This document shows positions 1 through 6,980 of a stretch of DNA of 15,465 bases, piece after piece. Below the pieces are notes generated by a model. It had not been told where the DNA came from, ran no database searches, and worked only from the letters and a program-made list of their open reading frames with translations. The translations under genes and the position numbers were made by a program. The stretch comes from DATLFS01 sp035540935 (GTDB lineage Bacteria; Actinomycetota; CADDZG01; WHSQ01), in NCBI GenBank assembly GCA_035540935.1, contig DATLFS010000114.1, positions 1 to 15,465 of the forward strand, in the 5' to 3' direction. Positions within the stretch are counted from its first letter, which is position 1, and the number at the start of each line of letters is the position of its first letter.

Positions 1-29
1 GCCGTTCCCGGCACTCGGTTCGGCCCGAT

Positions 30-1094
30 CTAGACCCGGGCGAGCGACCGGCGCCGGCGGACCGCCCGCAGCGACAGGGCGGCTCCGAGGAGCCCGGCCC
101 CGGCGGCCGCTCCCTTGAGGAGATCGCCTTTCCGCACCCGCGAGCGGCCGATCCTGACGTGGGCCCGGATCTGCGGGAGCGCCTCCTCGAAGGCCTCGCG
201 GCTGGAGCGGGAGACGGTGAAGCCGGCGTCGCGCAAGCGGTCCGACGACACGACCCACGGATACATCACGTAGTGGAGGATCCCGGCCGGCGCGTCGCTC
301 AATCCCGCGCCCCACATGCGCTCGGCCAGCGCGAAGGCCGCAGGCTCCGGCAGGTCGACCACGCGCCGGCCCAGCATCTCGATCACCTCGTCCGCCGTCG
401 TCCAGTCGGAGGGCCCGAGGTTGTAGGTCCCCTCGAGATCGCCGCACGCGGCGAAGGCGAGGGCGTCGGCGACGTCGTCTTCGTGCACGAACTGGAACGG
501 CGGCCGGTGGCCCCTGACCCCCACGAGGACCGGCATCTCGAGCAGGCGCGACCACGCGTTGTCGATCCTCGGTCCGAAGACGAGACACGGGCGGAACACC
601 GCGAGCGCCACGGCGGGGAACTCCTCGGCGAACTCCCGCAGCACGTACTCGACCTCGAGCTTGTGCGCGGCGTAGGAGAAATCGAGGTTCGCACGCAGCG
701 GCGACGATTCGGTGAGCGGCACCTCGTTGTCGGGATGCGCCCCGTACACGGTCCCCGACGACGTGTACACGATCTTGCGAACGCCGGCCTGTCCCGCCGC
801 GCGGAACACGTTCTGACTGCCGTTCACGTTGACGTCGCGCATCCGCGTGTCGTCCTTGATCGGATCCATGATGAACGCGAGGTGCACCACGACGTCGACG
901 CCCGTCAGGCGCGCCCCGAGAGCATCGCTGCGCACGTCGACCGAGTCGAAGACGAGCTTCGGGTGGGAGATAGACGGCTGAACCACGTCGAGGCCCACTA
1001 CCCGCTCTACGGCGGGATCGGCGCAGAGACGCTCGACCAACCGGGTGCCTACGTAGCCCGCGCAACCGGTGACGGCGATCGTCTTCGCACCCAT
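30..1094 (-). CDS. NAD-dependent epimerase/dehydratase (extended SDR) with hydrophobic C-terminal tail
   Basis: A 354-residue extended short-chain dehydrogenase/reductase, probably a nucleotide-sugar epimerase or related NAD(P)-dependent enzyme. The Rossmann motif TGCAGYVG sits at residues 9-16, an acidic residue ends the second strand (GLD, about 36), a serine motif YTSSG lies at 110-114, and the catalytic pair of the YxxxK motif is Y141 and K145 (YAAHK). RPCLVFGP near 168-175 is the usual substrate-domain strand. I chose the ATG at 1094 because the fingerprint starts just after it; the open frame runs further upstream but that part is unlike the family and would overlap the divergent gene. 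After the fold, the last 35 residues hold an Ala/Gly/Leu-rich segment (about 325-343) followed by an Arg cluster, which could be a membrane anchor. The substrate cannot be named from sequence. It stands alone, divergent from the DUF2342 gene with 46 bp between starts. Confidence 0.9.
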   Translation of the reverse strand: MGAKTIAVTGCAGYVGTRLVERLCADPAVERVVGLDVVQPSISHPKLVFDSVDVRSDALGARLTGVDVVVHLAFIMDPIKDDTRMRDVNVNGSQNVFRAAGQAGVRKIVYTSSGTVYGAHPDNEVPLTESSPLRANLDFSYAAHKLEVEYVLREFAEEFPAVALAVFRPCLVFGPRIDNAWSRLLEMPVLVGVRGHRPPFQFVHEDDVADALAFAACGDLEGTYNLGPSDWTTADEVIEMLGRRVVDLPEPAAFALAERMWGAGLSDAPAGILHYVMYPWVVSSDRLRDAGFTVSRSSREAFEEALPQIRAHVRIGRSRVRKGDLLKGAAAGAGLLGAALSLRAVRRRRSLARV

Positions 1095-1140
1095 GGCGCC
1101 GAGCGTACTTCGCCCCTCGGAGACCTGTTCTACTTGCGCG

Positions 1141-2277
1141 ATGGTGCAGGATCCCTTCGGCGATATCCCGCTGTTCCGGGAGATCCAGCGGCTCCTATCG
1201 TCGTCGTCGGGGCCGGTGAACCTCGAGATCGCGGAGCAGGTGGCGACCGCGCTGGCGCGCGGCGAAGGTGATCCGACCCCCGACCCGGAGACGGCGGGGG
1301 TGTTCGCCGATGCGGTACACCGCGCCACCGGGATCGTCGCGGGCTACACCAGGCTGGCGCCGGATGCGCCGCCTTCCACCGACGTCATGACGCGAACCAG
1401 GTGGGCGAGCGAGACCCTGCGTGCGTGGAACTGGCTGCTCTCTCGTTTCGCAGAGCGCCTGACCGCCGAGATGGGGCGCCTCGCATCCGAGGAAGAAGGG
1501 GGAGCCGGCCTGCAGCAGGCGTTCGGCGGGGTCGGGCCTCTGCTCCTCGGGATGCAAACGGGCACCGTCGTGGGGCATCTCGCTCGCGACGTGCTGGCGC
1601 GCTACGACCTGCCGGTTCCGCGGGACGACGATGGAACGTTGTTCGTCATCCCCGCCAACGTGGACGAGGTCGCGCGGACCTACTCGTTCGATCGAGAGAC
1701 GCTCATCGGGTGGGTGGCGCTCCGGGAGGTGACGCGCGCCCTGCTCGTCGCGCAGATCGCGTGGCTGGCTTCGTACCTACGGAGTCTCCTGACGGATGTG
1801 GTCGACGCGATCGAGATCGATGCAGCCGACGTCGAGCGGCGCTTCACCGAGCTGCAGGAACGGGGCCCGGCCGCGATGGCGGAGGGCATCGGCACCGAAT
1901 CGGTGCTTCCCGTCGCCGAGACGGAGCCACACCGCCGATCCCTGTCCCGGCTCCATGCCTTCCTCGCCGTGTTCGACGGCTATGCGGACCACGTCGCCGC
2001 CCAGGTCGACGACGCGATCCTCGGCGACACCACCATCATCGACGAGGGCATGTCGCGGCGCGATCTGTCGCCCAGCGAGGGCAAGACGATGCTGAACTCC
2101 GTGCTCGGCCTGAGTGTCGACCCGCGGCTGCGGACGGCGGGGAAGACGTTCTGCGCCGCGATCGTCGAGCTCCGCGGGATGCCTGCCTTGGGGAAGGTGT
2201 GGGAGGCGCCGGACAACCTCCCGTCGACCGAGGAGATCCGCGATCCGTTCCAGTGGATGGAGCGGGTCCTGCAGTGA
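1141..2277 (+). CDS. DUF2342 (zinc-metalloprotease-like) protein with degenerate HExxH
   Basis: A 378-residue member of the DUF2342 / 'putative hydrolase, F420-biosynthesis associated' family. Family-typical segments appear in order: an N-terminal DPFGDIPLF, GPVNLEIAEQVA, a central GPLLLGMQTGTVVGHLA, a strand (LFVIPANVDE) before the putative active site, and a C-terminal DGYADHV. In family members as I recall them the active-site helix reads WVALHExxH; here it reads WVALREVTR (residues 191-199), so both zinc histidines are arginine (R195 and R199, codons CGG and CGC). The glutamate E196 remains. The expected EGYADH is DGYADH. It is therefore probably not a functional zinc peptidase, although the fold seems intact. 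I chose the ATG at 1141 because the family start (DPF...IP.F) follows at once; an upstream ATG at 1069 would run into the divergent epimerase. Its TGA overlaps the GTG of the next gene by four bases, suggesting translational coupling. Confidence 0.85.
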   Translation: MVQDPFGDIPLFREIQRLLSSSSGPVNLEIAEQVATALARGEGDPTPDPETAGVFADAVHRATGIVAGYTRLAPDAPPSTDVMTRTRWASETLRAWNWLLSRFAERLTAEMGRLASEEEGGAGLQQAFGGVGPLLLGMQTGTVVGHLARDVLARYDLPVPRDDDGTLFVIPANVDEVARTYSFDRETLIGWVALREVTRALLVAQIAWLASYLRSLLTDVVDAIEIDAADVERRFTELQERGPAAMAEGIGTESVLPVAETEPHRRSLSRLHAFLAVFDGYADHVAAQVDDAILGDTTIIDEGMSRRDLSPSEGKTMLNSVLGLSVDPRLRTAGKTFCAAIVELRGMPALGKVWEAPDNLPSTEEIRDPFQWMERVLQ

Positions 2278-3653
2278 CGCGCGCGCACGGCATCGTCTTC
2301 GGCGATCGCATGATCGACGTGTCGCTGCCCGAGACGGCCGCCGTCGTGCCGCCGGGCCTCTCGTTGCCGCTCGATGCGGTCGACGATCTCGAAGCGGAGG
2401 TGTGCGCCGCGCTCGACCATCCCATCGATCTGCCGCCCCTGGCCGCCGCGGCGCGCCGTGCGGAACGCGTGACGGTCGCCTTCGACGATCCGACGGTGCC
2501 CTGCTACGCGCCGGTGTGGGCGACGGGACTGCCGTTGATCGCATCGACGCTCGAGGCCGCCGGTGTCGCCGACGACCGCATCGACTGGGTGTGTGCCAAC
2601 TCGCTCCACCGCAGGTTCACCCACGACGAGATCGCAGGGATCGCCGGCGACGACTTCGTGCGGCGACACCACGAGCGGATCAGGTGCCACGACGCGGAGG
2701 ACGCGGAGCGCATGGTGCACCTCGGGCGAACGCGCTCGGGTTGGGACGTCGTGCTCGACCGGTCGGTGGTCGACTCCGACCTCGTCGTCTACCTCAACTG
2801 CTCGACGACGCGCGGCTTCTCCGGTGGATGGAAGTCGGTCTGCGTCGGTCTCTCCTCCTACCGCTCGATCCACCACCACCACACCCCAGACATCATGAGC
2901 ATGTCGCTGGACCGGAACCGGATGCACGCGATGCTCGACGAGATGGGTGAGCTCGTCGAGCAGCAGCTCGGTCGAGAGCGCATCTTCAAGATCGAGACCG
3001 TGCTCGCCAATCCTTTCTCGGTTCACCGCGTGCTGTCGGGTACCACCGGTGCCTGCCGCGCCCGAGCGCTCGAGATCATGCGCGTGCATCAGCCGGCGCG
3101 CCGCGATCTGCTCGACGAACCGGTGGACGTCGTCGCTTACGGCGTCCCCGACTGGAGCCCGTACGCCGCCTACTCGCACACCAACCCGATACTCGACCTG
3201 ATCTCGACCGGACTCGGCTACCTGGGCGGCATGATCCAGGCCCTCGGAAAACCGGGGTGCACGGTCGTGCTCGCGACACCGTGTCCGATGCGGTGGAACG
3301 AAACGCATCACCCGTCGTACCGGGAGGCGTGGGAGCGCATCCTCCCGGAGACGAAGGACCCGGACGAAGCGCGCGCTCGGTTCGAGCCGGAGTTCGCCGC
3401 GCGCCGCGACTACATCGACGGCTACCGCTACGGCAACGCGTTCCATCCGGTGCACGCCGTCATGGCGCTGTATCCGTTAAAGCGACTCCGCCACGCGGCG
3501 CGGGTGATCGTGGCCGGAGCGGAAGATCCGGAGGTCCCGCGGCATTGCGGCTTCGAGACGACCGTCACCTTCGAGGAGGCGCTCGAGGAGGCGGGCGCGC
3601 CGGATGCGTCGGTGGCGCTGGTCGACTATCCCTTCGCCGTCAATCGGGCCTGA
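2274..3653 (+). CDS. LarA-like (DUF2088) nickel-pincer enzyme homologue
   Basis: A 459-residue relative of LarA, the nickel-dependent lactate racemase that carries the nickel-pincer nucleotide cofactor on a lysine. Landmarks: the N-terminal FGDRMIDVSLPE; VAFDDPTVP (68-76), where LarA has a DxTRP motif; SLHRRFTHDEI (110-120), whose H112 fits catalytic His108 of LarA; GFSGGWKS (181-188), whose K187 fits the cofactor lysine Lys184; and SIHHHHTPDIM, whose H200 fits the nickel ligand His200. LarA has EPH before FFAGFSGG, with H being catalytic His174; the aligned residues here are N-C-S, putting S177 at that place. Binding of the cofactor is plausible but the reaction should differ from lactate racemization. 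LarA numbering is from memory. The GTG start at 2274 overlaps the upstream stop as GTGA; an ATG at 2310 would cut into the usual N-terminal motif. No larB, larC or larE is in the window. Confidence 0.83.
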   Translation: MTRAHGIVFGDRMIDVSLPETAAVVPPGLSLPLDAVDDLEAEVCAALDHPIDLPPLAAAARRAERVTVAFDDPTVPCYAPVWATGLPLIASTLEAAGVADDRIDWVCANSLHRRFTHDEIAGIAGDDFVRRHHERIRCHDAEDAERMVHLGRTRSGWDVVLDRSVVDSDLVVYLNCSTTRGFSGGWKSVCVGLSSYRSIHHHHTPDIMSMSLDRNRMHAMLDEMGELVEQQLGRERIFKIETVLANPFSVHRVLSGTTGACRARALEIMRVHQPARRDLLDEPVDVVAYGVPDWSPYAAYSHTNPILDLISTGLGYLGGMIQALGKPGCTVVLATPCPMRWNETHHPSYREAWERILPETKDPDEARARFEPEFAARRDYIDGYRYGNAFHPVHAVMALYPLKRLRHAARVIVAGAEDPEVPRHCGFETTVTFEEALEEAGAPDASVALVDYPFAVNRA

Positions 3654-3656
3654 GCC

Positions 3657-4142
3657 TCAGACCGGGAAGACGTCGCCTTCGACGCCATCGCCGTCGACCC
3701 ACAACAGCCCCATGGTCGTCACCGGAGCGCGCCTCTTCCACGTCGGGCTTCCCGGGTTGAAGAGCAGAAGGTCGTCGTCGTCGTCGTTCATCGGGATGTG
3801 CGAATGACCGAACACGACGACGCGCGCCGTCGGGAAGCGACGGCGCATGCGGCTGCGCCTGGCTGCGGACGGACCGGAGTCGTGCACGACCGCGATCTCG
3901 ATACCACCGAAGGTGACGACGGCCTCATCCGACGCGCCCCAGTCCCGCACGTCCCACCCGTCGCAGTTGCCGGCTACGACGGTCACCGGCGCGAGCGCGG
4001 CCAGCTCGTCGAGGAGCGCCGGATCGCATACGTCACCGGCGTGGATGACGTGGTCGGCGGTCTCGATATGCGGCCACGCGCCGGGCGGCAGCGGGCGCGA
4101 CGTCCCCATCGTGTGGGTGTCGGCCAGGACCGCGACCTTCAC
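3657..4142 (-). CDS. YfcE/MJ0936-type metallophosphoesterase
   Basis: A 161-residue calcineurin-like phosphoesterase of the small YfcE/MJ0936 group, expected to use two metal ions to hydrolyse phosphodiesters; the natural substrate is unknown. All five motif blocks are visible: LADTH (D8, H10), HAGDV (D37), AGNCD (N59), VVHD (H87) and FGHSH (H113, H115). The closing FNPGSPT (128-134) is also typical of the group. An odd run of five aspartates (about 120-124) lies between the last two motifs. The start is taken as GTG at 4142, giving VKVAVLADTH, where the family begins; the frame is open upstream but that part overlaps the S8 peptidase gene. It lies 16 bp downstream of that peptidase and is probably in the same transcript. 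It converges with the LarA-like gene, with three bases between the stop codons. Confidence 0.88.
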   Translation of the reverse strand: MKVAVLADTHTMGTSRPLPPGAWPHIETADHVIHAGDVCDPALLDELAALAPVTVVAGNCDGWDVRDWGASDEAVVTFGGIEIAVVHDSGPSAARRSRMRRRFPTARVVVFGHSHIPMNDDDDDLLLFNPGSPTWKRRAPVTTMGLLWVDGDGVEGDVFPV

Positions 4143-4158
4143 CCGGAGTGAAACTCGA

Positions 4159-5697
4159 TCAAGGACCCTCGTCGCGCTGGCTCGGCAGCAAGGGACATCC
4201 CTCTTCGATCGCGGAACGCAGCGGCCACTGCGGGTCGGGCCCCGGCAACTCGGTCTTCCCCTCGACGTAGTAGCCGTCACCCCAGGAGCCCCACAGGTGC
4301 TGGCGGCAGTAGGAATCGACGATCATCCACTCTCGCTCGCCCTCCGGCCGCTCGAGCGCCTCGGCGCGACCTTGCATCGGAGCGAGGATCCGGTCGAACT
4401 CCTCGAGCCACGGGTTCCCCTCTTCGCGGGCGAAGTACGAGCCGTGCCCCTCGGAGACGAACTCGTCCTCGCCGACCGGCGGGAGCTGCCCCACGCCGAG
4501 CGGCCCGGGCGTGAGGCCGGCGGGGGTGTGAACGGCGCCGTGGAACAGGCGGCGGCGGAGCTCTGTCACGGTCAGCTTGCCGTCCCCGAGCTCACACTTC
4601 GGCCGGGCGCCGGCGCACCGGAACGGCTTGCCGGTGGCGACCACGCCGCGCCGCTGGATGCGGCTGCGGCCGTCGAGAGAAGCCCTCGCCTCGTACAACG
4701 CCCGGGCGTACAGCCCGGCGATCGTAGGCGTGGCGTTCGACGTGCCCCCGAACCCCGTCTGCCCCGTCTCCGAAACCGTGCGCGCGGTGTAGGAGGACGG
4801 ATAGTCGCTCCCGATGCCGGCGATGTCGGCGGGACGGCCGTGGCCCGAGTAGGACGCGTGGTTGCCGGGGCTGACGGCGCCGACGGTCACGATCCAATCC
4901 GGGCCCTCCTGCGACGAGAACGAGGTGGTGTTCGGCACGATGAAGGCACCGTCGTTGCCGTTGCCGGCGGAGAAGAAGATCGTCTGACCCCGGACGGACG
5001 CGCGGCGCTGCAGGTCGGTGTCGGACCCGGCGTAGATGCGGTCGCGGACCGCCGTGGAGAACCCGTAAGAGTTGGTGATGACATCGATCCACGGCTGGTT
5101 CATCGCCCATTCGATCGCGCGCTCGCCGTCGGTCGCGCCGTTGATGTCGATGAAGACCAGGAGGCACTCGGGACACGTTCCATGGAGGTTGCCGACGGAA
5201 ACACTCGACGTTCCCATGCCGTGATCCGACGACGTGCCGTGGATCTTCCGGCCGCCGAAGTCGAGGGCGCCGATCACTTTCGTCCCGGGGAACCAGTAGT
5301 AGTGGAGACCCTCGTCGGTGCTCTGCTGGATCGCCGACCACTTCTCGCTGTCCTTCGCCCCCAGGGCGGCCAGGTCCGCGCTCGGGTCCTTCTTCTCGAG
5401 CGACAGCTCCGTGCGGTTATAGGAGGCGAAGGCGCCCGGCGACGGCGCGCCGGGGAGCCACTCGTGTGGCGGACGGTCGAGCGGAAGGTCGTTGCCGCGA
5501 TCGCCGTCGAGATGCTGGGGCATCTTGTCCGCGAGGTAATCCCAGTGGTAGGGCGAGAACCTGAAGTCGATCACCGCGACGACGACCGCATCGCGGGCCC
5601 CGCCTTCGGAGGCGGCGCGCTTCGCGGCGCGACCGGGAGCAGCAGGCAGGAGGGCCGCGACGATCAGGAGGCACGCGATCGCCCCAACCTTGCGCAC
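4159..5697 (-). CDS. Secreted S8 family (subtilisin-like) serine peptidase
   Basis: A 512-residue subtilase with an N-terminal signal peptide (hydrophobic core about 5-20, probable cut after GRAA near residue 25). The catalytic triad can be traced: Asp in VAVIDF (D44), His in SDHGMGTS (H159) and Ser in GFGGTSNATP (S320); the oxyanion Asn is in FFSAGNG (N246). The sequence around His differs from the usual HGTxVA but keeps HG. The Asp lies only about 20 residues after the predicted signal cut, so there is no room for a standard I9 inhibitor propeptide, and about 190 residues follow the catalytic Ser with no domain I recognise. Six cysteines (C174, C177, C361, C368, C464, C501) could form disulfides outside the cell. 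The start is GTG at 5697, with an AAAGGGG ribosome-binding match 6 bases upstream. It follows the rhodanese-MoeB gene by 68 bp and precedes the metallophosphoesterase by 16 bp. Confidence 0.88.
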   Translation of the reverse strand: MRKVGAIACLLIVAALLPAAPGRAAKRAASEGGARDAVVVAVIDFRFSPYHWDYLADKMPQHLDGDRGNDLPLDRPPHEWLPGAPSPGAFASYNRTELSLEKKDPSADLAALGAKDSEKWSAIQQSTDEGLHYYWFPGTKVIGALDFGGRKIHGTSSDHGMGTSSVSVGNLHGTCPECLLVFIDINGATDGERAIEWAMNQPWIDVITNSYGFSTAVRDRIYAGSDTDLQRRASVRGQTIFFSAGNGNDGAFIVPNTTSFSSQEGPDWIVTVGAVSPGNHASYSGHGRPADIAGIGSDYPSSYTARTVSETGQTGFGGTSNATPTIAGLYARALYEARASLDGRSRIQRRGVVATGKPFRCAGARPKCELGDGKLTVTELRRRLFHGAVHTPAGLTPGPLGVGQLPPVGEDEFVSEGHGSYFAREEGNPWLEEFDRILAPMQGRAEALERPEGEREWMIVDSYCRQHLWGSWGDGYYVEGKTELPGPDPQWPLRSAIEEGCPLLPSQRDEGP

Positions 5698-5717
5698 GCT
5701 CCGCCCCTTTCGTACCG

Positions 5718-5738
5718 ATCACTCCGTCGGTGAGTGAT
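5718..5738. repeat. Inverted repeat between MoeB and S8 peptidase genes
   Basis: Perfect 7-bp arms (ATCACTC and GAGTGAT) are separated by 7 bases. It lies in the 68-bp gap downstream of the rhodanese-MoeB stop and 21 bases upstream of the peptidase GTG. Neither strand has a T-run after it, so it is not a convincing intrinsic terminator. It could be an operator for the peptidase gene or a weak mRNA hairpin. Confidence 0.45.
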
Positions 5739-5765
5739 TCGCCTGCAGAGTGTTTGTTCCTGCGG

Positions 5766-6917
5766 CTAGTTCGCCGCTGCGACCGGCGCGCCGCCCGCAG
5801 ACGCGGCTCGTTCGCCGCAGACCGGACACGACGGATCACGCCTCACCTTGACCTCGCCGAAGTGGGTCATCTGCGCGTCGAACGTCAGCAGCCGCCCCAC
5901 CAAGGGGTCGCCGTAGCCGACTATGAGCTTCAGCGCTTCGTTCGCCTGAAGTGAACCGATGATGCCCGGGAGCACGCCCAGGACGCCTGCTTCGCTTCAG
6001 GTGGGCGCCAGCTCGGGCGGCGGCGCCTCCGGATAAAGACAGCGGTAGCAGGGTCCCTCGAACGGCACGAAGGTAGACGCCATCCCCTCGAAACGGAAGA
6101 TCGAGCCGTGCACCACCGGCTTCCGCAACTTCACGGCGGTGTCGTTGACGACGTAGCGCGTGTCGAAGTTGTCGCAGCCGTCGACGACGACGTCGTAGCC
6201 GGAGAGGATGCCCTCGGCATTGGACGCGTCGAGACGAACGGCATGGACGTTCACGCGGGCGTTCGGGTTGATGGCGAGGATGGCTTCCTTCGCCGACTCG
6301 GCCTTCAGGGTCCCGACGCGGCCGGTCGTGTGGATCACCTGTCGTTGCAGGTTGCTCTCTTCGACGACGTCGGAATCGACGATGCCGATCGTCCCCACCC
6401 CGGCGGCCGCGAGGTACAGGAGTGCAGGCGATCCCAGACCGCCGGCGCCGATCGCGAGGACGCGCGCATCCAGCAGCTTCTTCTGCCCGGCTTCCCCTAC
6501 CTCCGGCAGGATCAGGTGCCGGCTGTAGCGATCGCGCTCCTCCGGCGTGAGTACGCGCGGGACCCGCACGTCGAAACCGAGGTCCTTCCACCGGACGAAA
6601 CCGCCTGCCATCGAGACGACGTTGGTGTATCCGAGCTCGCGCAGCGTGCGCGTCGCGAACGCGCTCCGCACTCCGCCCGCGCAGTAGACGACCGTAGGAG
6701 CGTCCTTGTCCGGGACGGCGTCCTCGATCCTGCTTTCGAAGTGGGCGCGGCTTACGGGGATCGCTCCCGGGAGGGTTCCCTCCTTGACCTCGTCCGGCTC
6801 GCGCACGTCGACGATCTGTAGGGGCTCGCCTCGCTCGAGGCGCTCTCGCACCTCTTCGGCGGTGGTTTCGTCGATCTCGGCTTTGACCTGCCGTAGCAGA
6901 TCCCTGAAGCTCGGCAT
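5766..6917 (-). CDS. moeB: Rhodanese-MoeB/ThiF fusion, predicted selenoprotein (UGA at 5997-5999 read as Sec)
   Basis: Sulfur-carrier adenylyltransferase of the MoeB/ThiF E1-like family, here 383 residues with an N-terminal rhodanese domain. Rhodanese: about 15-115, active loop YCAGGVRS with C79. Linker: LTPEERDRYSRHLILPEVG. ThiF/MoeB: nucleotide motif GAGGLGS (157-163), DSDVVEESNLQRQ (181-193), GCDNFDTR (247-254), first zinc pair CYRC (C290, C293), second pair CPVC (C364, C367). At codon 307 an in-frame TGA stands where relatives have the conserved active-site cysteine (APSC-AEAGVLG; here APT-TGA-SEAGVLG). The same frame continues for 76 codons of recognisable MoeB sequence to a TAG at 5766. 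A SECIS-like hairpin follows the TGA. I read this as selenocysteine. By family it adenylates a MoaD/ThiS-like carrier C terminus and helps load sulfur from the rhodanese. ATG at 6917 has AAGG 9 bases upstream. The alternative is a TGC-to-TGA sequencing error or a recent nonsense mutation. Confidence 0.83.
5945..6001 (-). promoter_or_regulatory. Putative bacterial SECIS element within the MoeB coding sequence
   Basis: On the mRNA (minus strand) a basal stem pairs CCUGAAG (6001-5995, containing the UGA) with CUUCAGG (5951-5945), seven Watson-Crick pairs. Inside it, CCUGGG (5982-5977) pairs with CCCGGG (5970-5965) with one U-G wobble, closing a six-base loop CGUGCU (5976-5971). The loop begins 20 nt after the UGA and its second base is G. 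Both properties agree with the bacterial SECIS consensus as I remember it (UGA-to-loop spacing about 16-37 nt, a G in the first two loop positions). Such an element would be bound by SelB to deliver Sec-tRNA. A competing small hairpin (CAGG-CGU-CCUG) is also possible. Folding was done by eye. Confidence 0.7.
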
Positions 6918-6980
6918 GATTTGACCTTACAGGTGGCGATCGTGAGCGCGGACGCCGCCGGTTGCGTTTAGCGTCGGCGG

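Noticed and set aside
1069..1140. An earlier start (ATG at 1069) for the DUF2342 gene
   Set aside because: It would add 24 residues unlike the family and overlap the start of the divergent epimerase gene.
1980..3455. A long antisense frame opposite the DUF2342 and LarA-like genes
   Set aside because: Its translation is Arg/His/Val-rich with no recognisable motif, as expected from the complement of a GC-rich gene; the plus-strand genes have clear family signatures.
3847..5733. A 628-codon rightward frame opposite the S8 peptidase
   Set aside because: The minus strand has a signal peptide and a full catalytic triad in order; the plus-strand translation is low-complexity Arg/Val/Gly sequence.
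5718..5738. Intrinsic terminator after the MoeB gene
   Set aside because: The stem is only 7 bp of mixed composition and neither strand has a T-rich run after it.
5766..6917. Reading the MoeB region as two genes or as a pseudogene
   Set aside because: The upstream and downstream halves are in one frame with no length change, the break is a single TGA at the conserved Cys, the downstream part has no plausible independent start at a domain border, and both zinc CxxC pairs are intact. A sequencing error is still possible and is stated as the main alternative.
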